Notes under the pieces: model-generated
What the model was told of the DNA's origin: nothing
Seen by the model: the letters and a program-made list of their open reading frames with translations, nothing else
Database searches by the model: none
Shown: in pieces, positions 37,415-47,231 of the stretch
Position numbering within the stretch: the first letter of the stretch is position 1
Layout of the letters: each line of letters begins with the position of its first letter
Program-made: the position numbers and the translations under genes
NCBI GenBank assembly: GCA_020160805.1
Contig: JAIUPO010000011.1
Location: 54,865-118,864 of the forward strand
Reading direction: 5' to 3'
DNA length: 64,000 nucleotides
From: Actinomycetota bacterium
Lineage (GTDB): Bacteria; Actinomycetota; Actinomycetes; Actinomycetales; Dermatophilaceae

Positions 37415-38629
37415 TCAGACGTCGCGGCGCTCGTCCGGCACTCTCCCGGGATGGCCCTCGTCGTCCTGAATCGGCGCGAAGAGGTTCGCCTGGGCTTCTG
37501 TCGTCGTCTCCGGGCGCAGTCCGTCGGCGTCCTGGAGGGTGCCCTCCGCTTCCGCGATGGTCGCGGGGTCGCGGTGATCGACCTCGGCGAAACGCTCGTC
37601 GGGTTCGACATCGCTGACATCGGTGGTCGGCACGATCACTTGCGGCTCGGCGAAGTGACAGGCCGAGAAGTGCTCACCGACGCCATCAGGGCGCAGGATC
37701 AATTCCGGCACATCGGTCTTGCACTTCTCCCGGGCTTTCCAGCACCGGGTGTGGAAGCGGCAGCCACTCGGCGGATTGGCCGGTGACGGCACATCGCCCT
37801 GCAGAACGATGTGCTGCCGCTTGCCGCGCAGCGTGGGATCGGGGACGGGGACAGCCGACAGCAGAGCCTGGGTATAGGGATGCGTCGGCCGCTCGTAGAC
37901 CTCTTCCTCGTGCCCGAGTTCGGCCATCTTGCCGAGGTACATCACCGAAACCCGGTCAGAGATATGCCGCACCACCGACAGGTCGTGGGCGATGAAGACA
38001 TAGGCGAGACCGAGCTCGTTCTGCAGCTTCTCCATCAGGTTGACGACCTGCGCCTGCACCGAGACATCGAGCGCGGAGACCGGCTCGTCACAGATCAAGA
38101 CCTTCGGATCGAGCGCGATGCCGCGCGCGATGCCAATGCGCTGACGCTGGCCGCCGGAGAACTGGTGTGGGTAGCGGTTGATGTGCTCCGGGTTCAAACC
38201 CACCAGGTCGAGCAACTCCTGGACGCGCTTGCGACGCCCACCCTTGGGCACCACCTCCGGGTGGATCTCGAACGGCTCACCGATGATGTCGCCGACCGTC
38301 ATGCGAGGGTTGAGCGAGGTGTAGGGGTCCTGGAAGACGATCTGGATGTTGCGGCGCAGCGCCCGCAACTCCTTGCCGGAGGCATTGGCCATGTCCGCGC
38401 CCTCGAATTCCACCGTCCCGGAGGTCGGCGCTTCGAGGCGGACCAGGAGACGGCCGAGCGTGGACTTGCCACATCCGGACTCGCCGACCACGCCGAGGGT
38501 CTCGCCCTTGTGCAGGTCGAAATTGACGCCATCGACCGCCTTCACGTGCCCTTGGACGGTCCGCAGAATGCCCCGGCGGATGGGGTAGTGCTTGACCAGG
38601 TCCCGGGCTTGGAGGATGACCTCAGGCAT
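37415..38629 (-). CDS. oppF: oligopeptide ABC transporter ATP-binding protein (OppF-like)
   Basis: A 404-residue ATPase: Walker [10 protein letters not shown], signature FSGGQRQR, Walker [12 protein letters not shown], switch IAHDL. The oligopeptide-transporter C-terminal extension with a cysteine cluster ([17 protein letters not shown]), which in relatives binds an iron-sulfur cluster or metal, is present. An acidic tail of about 70 residues is extra. The ATG overlaps the oppD stop by 8 nt. Confidence 0.9.
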   Translation of the reverse strand: MPEVILQARDLVKHYPIRRGILRTVQGHVKAVDGVNFDLHKGETLGVVGESGCGKSTLGRLLVRLEAPTSGTVEFEGADMANASGKELRALRRNIQIVFQDPYTSLNPRMTVGDIIGEPFEIHPEVVPKGGRRKRVQELLDLVGLNPEHINRYPHQFSGGQRQRIGIARGIALDPKVLICDEPVSALDVSVQAQVVNLMEKLQNELGLAYVFIAHDLSVVRHISDRVSVMYLGKMAELGHEEEVYERPTHPYTQALLSAVPVPDPTLRGKRQHIVLQGDVPSPANPPSGCRFHTRCWKAREKCKTDVPELILRPDGVGEHFSACHFAEPQVIVPTTDVSDVEPDERFAEVDHRDPATIAEAEGTLQDADGLRPETTTEAQANLFAPIQDDEGHPGRVPDERRDV

Positions 38630-39671
38630 CGAGCACCTCCTCGGCGAAGTGGCAGGCGGACTTGCGGCCGGGGGCGACCTCGCGCAATTCCGGTCGGTCG
38701 GTGCGGCAGATGTCTTGCGCCATCCGGCAGCGCGGGTTGAAGGCGCAACCTGGTGGAATCCGCAGCAGGTTCGGTGGCAGGCCACCGATCGCCGCCAGGG
38801 TCTGGCCCTTCTGGTCCAGGCGCGGGATCGATTCCAGCAAGCCCCGGGTGTAGGGGTGGGCCGGCTTGGCGTAAAGGTCGTAGACGTTGGCCGTCTCGAC
38901 CAGCCGGCCGGCATACATCACCGCAATCCGGTCCGCGACATCGGCGACCACGCCGAGGTCGTGGGTGATCAGGATCAGGCCCATCTGCCGTTCCTGCTGC
39001 AACTCCTGCAGCAGGGCCATGATCTGGGCCTGAACGGTCACATCGAGCGCCGTCGTCGGCTCGTCGGCGATGAGCACTGCCGGGTCGAGGGCGATTGCCA
39101 TGGCGATCATGATGCGCTGGCGCATACCACCGGAGAACTGGTGGGGATAGGCCTTGACCCGATCCTTTGCCGCCGGGATGGAGACACGCTCCATCAGCCG
39201 CACGGCCTGAGCCAGCGAATCGGACTTGTTCATCCCACGGTGCTGACGGAACATCTCGGCGATCTGCCAGCCGACTGGGAAGACCGGATTCAGGGAGGAC
39301 AGGGCGTCCTGGAAGATCATCGCGATCTCAGCCCCACGCACCCAGCGGCGCTGGTCGTCGGGCATCGTCAGCAAGTCGAGGCCGCAGTACTTAATTGCGC
39401 CCTCGGGGATCTTGGCGGGCGGCATATCGAGGATGCCCATGATGGCCTGAGCGGTCACGGACTTGCCCGACCCGGACTCGCCGAGGATGGCCAAGGACTC
39501 GCCCTGGTCAAGGTGGAAGCTGACGCCATTGATGGCCTTGGCCACGCCATCTTCAGTGTGGAACTCGACGTGCAGATCCTCGACGTCGAGGAGCCGGCCG
39601 TCCACCGGGGTGTAGGTGATCTTGCCGTCACCGCTGCGGGTTTGCGGTGCGGCCGATGTCGTCGTCGACAC
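38622..39671 (-). CDS. oppD: oligopeptide ABC transporter ATP-binding protein (OppD-like)
   Basis: A 349-residue ATPase: Walker [11 protein letters not shown]-loop [12 protein letters not shown], signature FSGGMRQR, Walker [12 protein letters not shown], switch THDLG, and the C-terminal cysteine motif [18 protein letters not shown] start with a nearby GGAG. It is the fourth gene of the opp operon and is 8 bp from oppC. Confidence 0.92.
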   Translation of the reverse strand: MSTTTSAAPQTRSGDGKITYTPVDGRLLDVEDLHVEFHTEDGVAKAINGVSFHLDQGESLAILGESGSGKSVTAQAIMGILDMPPAKIPEGAIKYCGLDLLTMPDDQRRWVRGAEIAMIFQDALSSLNPVFPVGWQIAEMFRQHRGMNKSDSLAQAVRLMERVSIPAAKDRVKAYPHQFSGGMRQRIMIAMAIALDPAVLIADEPTTALDVTVQAQIMALLQELQQERQMGLILITHDLGVVADVADRIAVMYAGRLVETANVYDLYAKPAHPYTRGLLESIPRLDQKGQTLAAIGGLPPNLLRIPPGCAFNPRCRMAQDICRTDRPELREVAPGRKSACHFAEEVLDA

Positions 39672-39679
39672 GGAACTCC

Positions 39680-40606
39680 CTATCGGCTCTTGGGGTCGAA
39701 GGCGTCACGGATGGCGTCGCCCAACATGATGAAGGCGAGCACGGTGATGCTCAGGAAGAGACTGGGGAAGAGCAACATGTGCGGCGTCGTCCGCAGCCCG
39801 ACGATGGCATCGTTGATCGAGACGCCCCAGGAGATGACCGGTGGGGTCAGACCGATGCCGAGGAAGGAGAGCGTCGCTTCCGCCGCAATATAGGCACCCA
39901 GGTTGATGGTCGAAACCACGATCATTGGGCCCATCGCGTTGGGGATGATGTGGCTGCGGATGATCCGCCAGGGGCTCGCGCCGAGGGCACGCGCGGCCTG
40001 GACATAATCATTCGGCAGCACCTGCAGCACGCTGGAGCGCATCAGTCGCGCCAAGGACGGCCAGCCGAGCAGGGTCAGGGCCATAACCACCTTGAAGATG
40101 ACGCCGAAATATCCGGTCATCGTCCCGCTCAACGCCGCCATGAAGAGAATGGCGCCGAGCAGCAGCGGGATCGCGAAGAAGATGTCGGTGATGCGCGAGA
40201 CGAGAGAGTCGACCCAGCCGCCAGCGTATGCCGCCAGGGTGCCGATCGCCCCCCCGAGCAAGACGGTGAAGACGGTCGTGAGCACACCGACGAGGATCGA
40301 GGCGCGCGCGCCGTAGATGACTCGGGCGTAAATGTCATAGCCCTGGATGTCCCGGCCGAACCACGCAGCGTCACTCGGCCGCGAACGGGCCTCCTTGAGC
40401 ACGGCCTTCGTCGGATCGGTGCTGGTGAACAGGCTGGGCCAGATCGCCATCAAGAGGAAGATCAGGATCAGGACGGCGGAGACCCAAAAGAAGGGGCTCT
40501 TGCGCAACGAGCGCCAGGCGTCGGCGCCAAGAGAGCGTGCGTCGCCGACATCACCACCAGCGGCCTGGGCTTCGGCGCCTTCGACTAGGACTGCGCTTTC
40601 ACTCAT
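39680..40606 (-). CDS. oppC: oligopeptide ABC transporter permease (OppC-like)
   Basis: A 308-residue permease with an N-terminal cytoplasmic stretch and six membrane segments. The EAA-type loop is AARALGASPWRIIRSHIIPNAMGP and the DPP/OPP C-type tail LGDAIRDAFDPKSR is present. It overlaps oppB by 8 nt. Confidence 0.92.
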   Translation of the reverse strand: MSESAVLVEGAEAQAAGGDVGDARSLGADAWRSLRKSPFFWVSAVLILIFLLMAIWPSLFTSTDPTKAVLKEARSRPSDAAWFGRDIQGYDIYARVIYGARASILVGVLTTVFTVLLGGAIGTLAAYAGGWVDSLVSRITDIFFAIPLLLGAILFMAALSGTMTGYFGVIFKVVMALTLLGWPSLARLMRSSVLQVLPNDYVQAARALGASPWRIIRSHIIPNAMGPMIVVSTINLGAYIAAEATLSFLGIGLTPPVISWGVSINDAIVGLRTTPHMLLFPSLFLSITVLAFIMLGDAIRDAFDPKSR

Positions 40607-41525
40607 GGCTGATCCTCGGGTCGAGCACGCCGTACAGGATGTCGACGAGCAGATTGACGAAGAGATAGATGATGACCAGCGCCGTCACGGCGCCGACGAC
40701 CGCCACGCCGTCGCGCATCTGGATGCCCCGGAAGATGTAGCCGCCGACGCCTTGGATATTGAAGATGCGCTCGGTGACGATGGCGCCGCCGAGCAGCGCG
40801 CCGAAGTCGAAGCCGACGAAGGTGATGACCGGGATCATCGAATTGCGCAGGGCGTGCAGCCCAACGGCGCGGCGTCTGGACAGGCCCTTGGCAATGGCCG
40901 TGCGGACATAGTCGGCTCGCAGGTTCTCCACGAGGTTGGTGCGGGTCAGGCGGGCGACATACGCGATGGACAGCGACCCGAGCACCAGAGCCGGCATCGT
41001 CAGTTCATAGAAGGTCGCCTTAGATGAGACGGTGACCGGGAAGAGCCCGGTCCGCACGCCGATGAAGTACTGCGCGAGAGCACCGATGACGAAGACCGGG
41101 ATGGAGATGACGAAGAGCGTCGAGACCAGGACGAGGTTGTCGACGAACTTGCCCTTGCGGATGCCGGCCAGAATGCCGGCCAGGATCCCGACGACGACCT
41201 CGACGGCAATCGCCATCAGCGCAAGCTTGCCCGTCACCAGGTAGCGCTTCTGCAGGTCGTCCTTGACCTTGACGCCATACTGATTGGTCCCCAGGTCGCC
41301 CTGCGCGAGCTTGGCGACGTACTTGCCATATTGGATGGGCAGTGGGTCGTCGAGGTTGTGCTCGGCACGGTACTTCTGGATGTAGGCCGCTGAGCAGGGG
41401 CGTTCGCCGCACTTGCCCGCGGTGGGGTCTCCGGGCATGGCGAAAACCATGTAGAAGATCAGGAATGTCGTCCCGATGATGACGGGAATCATCTGCAGCA
41501 AGCGCCGCACGATGTACTTGCCCAT
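40599..41525 (-). CDS. oppB: oligopeptide ABC transporter permease (OppB-like)
   Basis: A 308-residue permease starting MGKYIVRRLLQMIPVIIG, the standard OppB/DppB first helix, with a periplasmic loop containing two cysteines (GKCGERPCSA), and the loop RTAIAKGLSRRRAVGLHALRNSMIPVI. The ATG is preceded by an excellent AAGGAGG. A stem-loop separates it from oppA. Confidence 0.92.
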   Translation of the reverse strand: MGKYIVRRLLQMIPVIIGTTFLIFYMVFAMPGDPTAGKCGERPCSAAYIQKYRAEHNLDDPLPIQYGKYVAKLAQGDLGTNQYGVKVKDDLQKRYLVTGKLALMAIAVEVVVGILAGILAGIRKGKFVDNLVLVSTLFVISIPVFVIGALAQYFIGVRTGLFPVTVSSKATFYELTMPALVLGSLSIAYVARLTRTNLVENLRADYVRTAIAKGLSRRRAVGLHALRNSMIPVITFVGFDFGALLGGAIVTERIFNIQGVGGYIFRGIQMRDGVAVVGAVTALVIIYLFVNLLVDILYGVLDPRISHE

Positions 41526-41698
41526 GCCACCTCCTTGGGGAACATCGGGGCCGAGATCGTCGGCCGGTTCGGGAACGCCCGGGTGCTCCCGTGCGCCTGC
41601 GCACCTTGGACCCTATCACGCCGATCCGGCTCGTGGAATGGTGCGCGCTGACCTGTCATCGTCGAATCGAGACCGCTGACCGGGCCCCGAAACGGCCG

Positions 41699-41734
41699 GT
41701 CGGCCTGCCGGTGGTGAGCCACCGGCAGGCCGAC
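41699..41734 (-). terminator. stem-loop between oppA and oppB (partial terminator)
   Basis: A 16-bp perfect inverted repeat (GTCGGCCTGCCGGTGG and its complement) with a 4-nt loop, 45 bp after the oppA stop. As the rest of the operon follows 173 bp later on the same strand, it probably limits read-through so that the binding protein is made in excess, or ends the oppA transcript. Confidence 0.7.
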
Positions 41735-41779
41735 GCGTTGTAGGCATTCGCCTTCTAGATCGCCGAAGCGATCGTCACA

Positions 41780-43465
41780 TCACTTGACGCTGATGGAGGA
41801 GAAGTCCGGGACACCGAACGGGGTGATGGCGAAGTTGCCGATCTTCTCGGAGTAACCCATGGTCGCCTTGCCGTAGTACATCGGGATGGTCGGCATGTCG
41901 GCCGCGATGACCTTCTCCGCCTCCTGGTACTTCGCGTTGGCGGCGTCGAGCCCGTCAGCGCCAGCAGCTTCCTTCAGCAACTTCTCGAACTCCGGGTTGT
42001 TGTAGTTGAAGTAGTTGCTGTCGGCACCCGCGGTGTAGATCGGGGCGAGGAAGTTCTCGATCGACGGGTAGTCCATCTGCCAGCCCATGCGGAACAGACC
42101 CTTGATCTCACCCTTGCCGAGGCCAGTGAGGAAGGTCTTGAAGTCCACGGTCGGGGTGGCGGTGCAGTCGATGCCGAGGGCGTCCTTGATGCTGTTGCAG
42201 GTCGCCTCGGTCCACGCCTTGTGGTCGCCATCGCCGTTGTAGGTCAGCGTCAGCTTGCCGGAGTAGCCGCCAGCCGCGTCGAGAGCGGCCTTGGCCTTGG
42301 CTGCGTCGTAGACACAGGCCTCGCCGCAGACATCCTTCTGGTAACCGTCAACAACCGGAGAGACCCAGCCAGTGGCGGGGACGCGGGTGTTGTTGAAGAT
42401 CGCCTTGTTGATGGTGTCGCGGTCGATCGCCATGGAGATGGCCTTACGGATCTCCGGCTTGGCGAGCGACGGGTCGGCCTTGGGGTTCATGCCGATGTAC
42501 TGGATGACGCCGGTCTCACGCTGCGCGTTGCGCTCGCCGAGGTCGGTCTTGTACTTGTCGTCGATGAGCGCCGAGACGGGGATGGCGTCCAGGACGTCGA
42601 TCTGGCCGGCGAGCAGGTCGTTGTAGGCCGCGTCGGTGTCCTGGTAGATCTTGAAGGTGATCTTGTCCAGCTTGCCCGCGTTGGCGCCGGAGTAGTCGGC
42701 GTTCTTGACCACGACAATGCTCTGGCCCTCGGTCCAGGACTCGAACTTGAACGGGCCAGCGCCGATGGGGGCCTTGCCGAAGGCCTCGGCGTCCTTGAAG
42801 AAGGCGTCCGGCTGGGGGGCGAAAGCGGTGTAGCCGAGGCGAACCGGCAGGTTGGAGACCTTCTCGGTGGTCTTGATGGTGAAGGTCTTGTCGTCGACAA
42901 CCTTCAGACCGGTAAGTTCCTTGGCCTTCGGAGCGCCCTCGCCCTCGCACGCGGTCTTCTCGTCGGTGCCGGTGCACTGCAGGTCAGCGAAGCCCTCGAT
43001 CGGACCGAAGAAGTAGGAACCACCCTGGCCGTTCGGGCCATATGCCGCGTAGTTCCACGCGTCGACGAAGCTCTTGGAGGTGACGGGGGTGCCGTCGGAG
43101 AACTTGTAATCCTTCAGGGTGACGGTGAAGTTCTGGTTGTCGTCGGTCTTGATGTCCTCGGCGATGTCCATCTCCGGCTCGGCCGTCTCGGAGTTGTAGT
43201 GGACGAGCTTGGCCGTGATGGTGTCGAGGATGTTGCCACCGCAGGTCTCGCTGGTGTTGCTCGCGATGAGCGGGTTCTCGGGGGTGCACCCGTGGACGAC
43301 GATCTCGCCGCCCGCTGCGGCCGGAGCCTCGCTGGATGAGCTCGAGTTGCTGCCGCTACCGCTCGTGGTGCTGGTCGTCTCGGTGCTGGAACCGCTACAG
43401 GCGGCCGTGAGCATGGCGAACGCCGACACACCGGCGACGGCAATGGTGCGAGTAGTTCCCCGCAT
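41780..43465 (-). CDS. oppA: oligopeptide ABC transporter substrate-binding lipoprotein (OppA-like)
   Basis: A 561-residue family 5 solute-binding protein. The lipobox LTAAC lies at residues ~19-23, followed by a Ser/Thr linker. Family features include YKFSDGTPVTSKSFVDAWNY, LVHYNSETAEPEMDIAE and AIDRDTINKAIFNN. GGAGGAAA precedes the ATG. First gene of the opp operon, likely importing peptides. Confidence 0.92.
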   Translation of the reverse strand: MRGTTRTIAVAGVSAFAMLTAACSGSSTETTSTTSGSGSNSSSSSEAPAAAGGEIVVHGCTPENPLIASNTSETCGGNILDTITAKLVHYNSETAEPEMDIAEDIKTDDNQNFTVTLKDYKFSDGTPVTSKSFVDAWNYAAYGPNGQGGSYFFGPIEGFADLQCTGTDEKTACEGEGAPKAKELTGLKVVDDKTFTIKTTEKVSNLPVRLGYTAFAPQPDAFFKDAEAFGKAPIGAGPFKFESWTEGQSIVVVKNADYSGANAGKLDKITFKIYQDTDAAYNDLLAGQIDVLDAIPVSALIDDKYKTDLGERNAQRETGVIQYIGMNPKADPSLAKPEIRKAISMAIDRDTINKAIFNNTRVPATGWVSPVVDGYQKDVCGEACVYDAAKAKAALDAAGGYSGKLTLTYNGDGDHKAWTEATCNSIKDALGIDCTATPTVDFKTFLTGLGKGEIKGLFRMGWQMDYPSIENFLAPIYTAGADSNYFNYNNPEFEKLLKEAAGADGLDAANAKYQEAEKVIAADMPTIPMYYGKATMGYSEKIGNFAITPFGVPDFSSISVK

Positions 43466-43622
43466 GGATTTCCTCCTACTGGTTTGGCCGCCCCTGGTCG
43501 TGGCGGTGTCCCGACGCCGGTCCCGATCGAGGTCGGCGCCGTGCGCTTCGCATTACGTTGCGCTGTCCTATGTAAGTCGACGCAGGGCCCCGACGCGACA
43601 ACCAGGTCCCGTCCGAAACACA

Positions 43623-43648
43623 AATGTGATGGAGACGCAGGTCACATT
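43623..43648. promoter_or_regulatory. dyad upstream of oppA (regulatory site candidate)
   Basis: AATGTGA, 12 bp, TCACATT: a perfect 7-bp dyad 158 bp upstream of oppA in the 269-bp divergent region with hisN. The half-site TGTGA resembles CRP/GlxR half-sites, but the 12-bp spacing is not the usual 6, so the binding protein is unknown. The rest of this intergenic region shows no gene; TACATA (minus strand, near 43570) could be an oppA -10. Confidence 0.4.
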
Positions 43649-43722
43649 CGTTGCTTTTGGTCGCCAAAGTCGGCACGCACGGGAAAGTTGTGACTCCTGA
43701 GGTCTGCCCGCCCGGCGGCCAG

Positions 43723-43728
43723 TAGCCT
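43723..43728 (+). promoter_or_regulatory. -10 box (TAGCCT) for leaderless hisN
   Basis: TAGCCT is 6 nt before the ATG at 43735 with no ribosome binding site between. Confidence 0.4.
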
Positions 43729-43734
43729 TCGCTC

Positions 43735-44523
43735 ATGCCCGGATATGACGACGACCTGCGGCTGGCCCATGTGCTCGCCGACGCCGCCGAGCGTGTGACG
43801 ATGGCGCGCTTCAAGGCCGAAGACCTCCGGGTGGAGGCCAAGCCAGACCTCTCCCTGGTCTCTGACGCCGACCGCACGGCCGAAGAGGTGCTTCGCGGGC
43901 AGTTGCAGCGCACCCGGCCCCGCGATGCCGTGGTCGGCGAAGAGTTCCCGGGTACCGGCCACGGACCGCGGCGCTGGGTCATCGATCCCATCGACGGCAC
44001 CCACAATTTCGTGCGCGGGGTGCCCGTGTGGGCCACCTTGATTGCCTTGGTGGACGGTGATCAGCCCGTCCTTGGCCTCGTCGCCGCCCCGGCCCTCGGT
44101 CGGCGCTGGTGGGCAGCGACCGGGACCGGCGCCTGGACGGGGCGGAATATCACTGCTGCTAAGCGCATCCAGACCTCGGGCGTGCGATCGATCGCCGATG
44201 CCTCAATCTCCCTCTCCAGCGTCACGTCCTGGTCAGCGTCCGGCCGGTTGTCGCCGGTCCTGCGGCTAATGGATCGCTGCTGGCGCGACCGCGCGTACGG
44301 CGATTTCTGGTCCTACATGATGGTCGCCGAGGGCGCGGTGGATATCGCCGCCGAGCCGGAGCTCGCGCTCTATGACATGGCGGCGCTGGTGCCCATCGTC
44401 ACTGAGGCGGGGGGCCGGTTTACGTCCCTAGATGGCACACCCGGCCCGTTCGGCGGCAATGCGGTGGCCACCAATGGGTTGCTGCACGATGAGGTGCTTC
44501 GGGCCCTCACCCCGCAGGGCTGA
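43735..44523 (+). CDS. hisN: histidinol-phosphatase of the inositol-monophosphatase type
   Basis: A 262-residue Mg-dependent phosphatase. The IMPase motifs are complete: Glu pair in VVGEEFPG, DPIDGTHNF in WVIDPIDGTHNFVRG, and Asp in ALYDMAAL. Among actinobacterial IMPase paralogues the sequence KPDLSLVSDADRTAEE and RAYGDFWSYMMVAEG fit HisN (last phosphatase step of histidine synthesis) best. No other his gene is nearby, so a general inositol-phosphatase role cannot be excluded. Confidence 0.82.
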   Translation: MPGYDDDLRLAHVLADAAERVTMARFKAEDLRVEAKPDLSLVSDADRTAEEVLRGQLQRTRPRDAVVGEEFPGTGHGPRRWVIDPIDGTHNFVRGVPVWATLIALVDGDQPVLGLVAAPALGRRWWAATGTGAWTGRNITAAKRIQTSGVRSIADASISLSSVTSWSASGRLSPVLRLMDRCWRDRAYGDFWSYMMVAEGAVDIAAEPELALYDMAALVPIVTEAGGRFTSLDGTPGPFGGNAVATNGLLHDEVLRALTPQG

Positions 44524-44533
44524 TCCCTCGCTT

Positions 44534-45883
44534 CTAGTTGGGGACGACGTCGACGCGCTGCCCCAGGGCACGGATCGCGTCCGCATACGCCGAGGCATCG
44601 CCGACGATCACGATCGTCCACTCCCCTGTCACATAACGGGCATACGCAGCCTCGAGGTCCGCGGTGGTGAGGGTCCGCATACGGTCCAGATTGGTCGTCG
44701 TGAAATCCAAGGGCAGCCCGTCGAGGATGCTCGCCGCGGCCTCCTCGGCGACGGCATCGGCTGTCGCGAAGCGGCCCGGCGCCGTGTCGACGATGAAGTC
44801 AACGCCATCGGCGAGTTCCTTGGCCGTGAAGCCCGCATCGCCGGAGGCAAGGATCTCGAGCAGGATCGTCAAGGCATCGGCGGTCACTTCGGTGCGCACC
44901 GAGCCGCTTGTGACGAACATCCCGCCGGCGCGCCGCGGGCGGAAGCCCGAGCGCATGCCGTAGGTGTAGCCCTTCTCTTCGCGCAGCACGGCATCGACCC
45001 GGGCGTTCGGCGAGCCCCCCATCACGAAGCCGAGCACGGGGTATGGCGCCCACGCGGGCTTCACATGCCGGTCGGGTCCGGGCCCGGCGACCACGATCTC
45101 GGACTGGACCGAGTCCGGCCGGTCCACGAGCACAATGCGCACCGCATCGTCAGCACGGCGGGGCACCTCGGCCTCCGGCGGGAGCGCGCGCGGCCCAGGA
45201 GTCCAAGACCCGAAGCTCTCGGCGAGCAGCGTGTCGAGGTCGATGCCGCTCAGGTCGCCGGAGACGATCAAGGTGGCGCCGGCCGGGCCGACATGGGTCG
45301 CGTGGAAGGACTCGACATCCTCGCGGGTCAGACCGGAGACGGTCTCCGCCGACCCGGCGGTCGGTCGCGCGGCCCGCTCGTCGGGATGGAAGAAGGTCGC
45401 CGCGAGTTCGCGGGCGGCCCGGTGCGGGGCGGAGGCGCGCTCCTGCTCGATCTCGGCAAGGCGGGTGCGGACGAGCCGGCGCACCTGCTCTGCCGGGAAA
45501 CTCGGGCGGGCAATCGCCGCGACCATCAGGGCGAGAGCATCCGCGAGGCGCGAGGCGGGGGCGTCGACATCGACATGCAGGCCGCCATCGGACAGGCCGG
45601 CACCGAAGGCCACGCCCTTGCGCTCCAGGAGTTCGGTGAACTCCTCGGTGTCATGCTCGAGCGTGCCCTCGTCGAGCAGACGGGTCATCAGGGAGGCGAC
45701 GCCTTCGCTCTCGCGTGGCTCGGAGCGCACCGAGAGGGGGACGATCAGGCGTAGGGCGACGACATACTGCCCGGGCAGGTCGAAGGTATGGACGGTGAGC
45801 CCATTGGACAGGCTGCTGGTCGTGGGCTGGGGGAAGGCCCAGCGGGCGGCGGGGGTGACCTCGGGGCGTGCGATGACGGTCAT
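44534..45883 (-). CDS. M16 family peptidase, non-catalytic type subunit
   Basis: A 449-residue M16 protein without the zinc HxxEH motif (the equivalent region reads ESEGVASLMTRLLDEGT). It keeps the C-terminal substrate-binding R/Y pair region, REEKGYTYGMRSGF. Such partners form a heterodimer with an active M16 subunit, here the upstream gene, whose stop overlaps this ATG (ATGA). The complex degrades or trims peptides; location is probably cytosolic since no signal peptide is seen. Confidence 0.85.
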   Translation of the reverse strand: MTVIARPEVTPAARWAFPQPTTSSLSNGLTVHTFDLPGQYVVALRLIVPLSVRSEPRESEGVASLMTRLLDEGTLEHDTEEFTELLERKGVAFGAGLSDGGLHVDVDAPASRLADALALMVAAIARPSFPAEQVRRLVRTRLAEIEQERASAPHRAARELAATFFHPDERAARPTAGSAETVSGLTREDVESFHATHVGPAGATLIVSGDLSGIDLDTLLAESFGSWTPGPRALPPEAEVPRRADDAVRIVLVDRPDSVQSEIVVAGPGPDRHVKPAWAPYPVLGFVMGGSPNARVDAVLREEKGYTYGMRSGFRPRRAGGMFVTSGSVRTEVTADALTILLEILASGDAGFTAKELADGVDFIVDTAPGRFATADAVAEEAAASILDGLPLDFTTTNLDRMRTLTTADLEAAYARYVTGEWTIVIVGDASAYADAIRALGQRVDVVPN

Positions 45884-47166
45884 CAGGCGGCCTCGACATT
45901 CTCAAGCGTCAGGTAGGCGACGACGGCGCGGGCGCTGGGATTCAGCCACGTGCGGGCCACGCGCGTGACATCCTCGGCGGTCACGGCGGACAAGTCGTCG
46001 AGCAGGTCATTGATATAGCCCGGCCGCCCATGCAGGAGTGCATGGTGGCTGATCAGGTCGGCCCGCTCTTCTTGGGAGCCGAGAGCCTGCAGCCAGGCGC
46101 GCTCAGATTGCGCGAGTGCCGCCTCCATCTCTTCTGGGGTCGGGCCGCTGTCCAAGAAGGCCGTCAGCTCTTCGAGGAGGGCCGACTCGACATACTCCGG
46201 ATCCGCGTCGGTCGCGATATCAACGACGATCAGGCCCAACGACACCCCGTCGACGAAACCCATGGCGTGGGCTTGGACGGAGTTGGCGACCTGCTCGGAG
46301 CGCACTAGTCGGCGGACCAGCCGTGACATGGACAGGCCCCCCAGGGCTTCGAGAGCGAGGTCCGCGGCGAGGAAATCCGAGTCGCCCTCGACCGGCAGCC
46401 GGAACGCGAAATGCAGCCGGTTGTTGGGCACCTCGCCGATGACCACCTCGCGGGCTGGCTCGGTCAGCGGAGGTAGGTGACCCAGATTGGCACGGGACGT
46501 GCCGTCGGTGCGCGGGAGCTGGCCGAAGTAGCGCTCGACACGGGCGAAGCCGTCCTCGGGGTCGATATCGCCGACGAGGGTCAGGACCGTGTTGTCTGGG
46601 CGATAGTGCGTGGCGAAGAAGGCATGCACGTCCTCGACGCTGGCCGCATCGAGATCGGCCATCGAGCCGATCGTCGGGTGATGGTAGGGGTGGCCCTCGG
46701 GGAAGATGGTGGCGTAGATGTCGCGCAACGCATTGCCATAGGGCACGTTGTCGTAGCGCTGGCGCTTTTCTTCCTTGACGACATCGCGTTGGTTGTCCAG
46801 GTTGGTCTGGTTGACCGCGTCGAGGAGATAGCCGTGGCGGTCGGCCTCCAGCCACAGGGCGAGGTCGAGCACCCCGACCGGGACCGTCTCGAAGTAGTTG
46901 GTGCGGTCGAACCAGGTCGTGGCATTGAGGCGGGCGCCGCGAGCCATGAGCGCCGAGAAGTGCTCGCCGCTGGCGACCGAGCGCGAGCCTTGAAACATCA
47001 GGTGCTCGAAGAGGTGCGCGAAGCCGGTGCGCCCGGCCACCTCGTGTCGCGATCCCACATTGACCCACAGGTTGACGGTGACCGTCGGGATGCTGTGGTC
47101 CGGCGAGATGACGACACGCAGCCCGTTGCCCAGGGTGCGCTCATGGATGGGGTAGTCCAGGGGCAT
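45883..47166 (-). CDS. M16 family zinc peptidase, catalytic subunit
   Basis: A 427-residue peptidase with the inverted zinc motif HLFEH (HxxEH) near residue 50 and the third ligand Glu in the helix VVKEEKRQRYDN. It is a single-chain M16B subunit that pairs with the following gene. The ATG at 47166 gives MPLDYPIHERTLGNG, the family-normal start. Its 5' side abuts the decayed pnkp remnant, so its original promoter region may have been altered. Confidence 0.9.
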   Translation of the reverse strand: MPLDYPIHERTLGNGLRVVISPDHSIPTVTVNLWVNVGSRHEVAGRTGFAHLFEHLMFQGSRSVASGEHFSALMARGARLNATTWFDRTNYFETVPVGVLDLALWLEADRHGYLLDAVNQTNLDNQRDVVKEEKRQRYDNVPYGNALRDIYATIFPEGHPYHHPTIGSMADLDAASVEDVHAFFATHYRPDNTVLTLVGDIDPEDGFARVERYFGQLPRTDGTSRANLGHLPPLTEPAREVVIGEVPNNRLHFAFRLPVEGDSDFLAADLALEALGGLSMSRLVRRLVRSEQVANSVQAHAMGFVDGVSLGLIVVDIATDADPEYVESALLEELTAFLDSGPTPEEMEAALAQSERAWLQALGSQEERADLISHHALLHGRPGYINDLLDDLSAVTAEDVTRVARTWLNPSARAVVAYLTLENVEAA

Positions 47167-47231
47167 GGGCACACCATAGGTCGCCCACTCCCCCGGCACG
47201 AATGCGGACGCGGGAAGCAGGGCCTTGCCGA

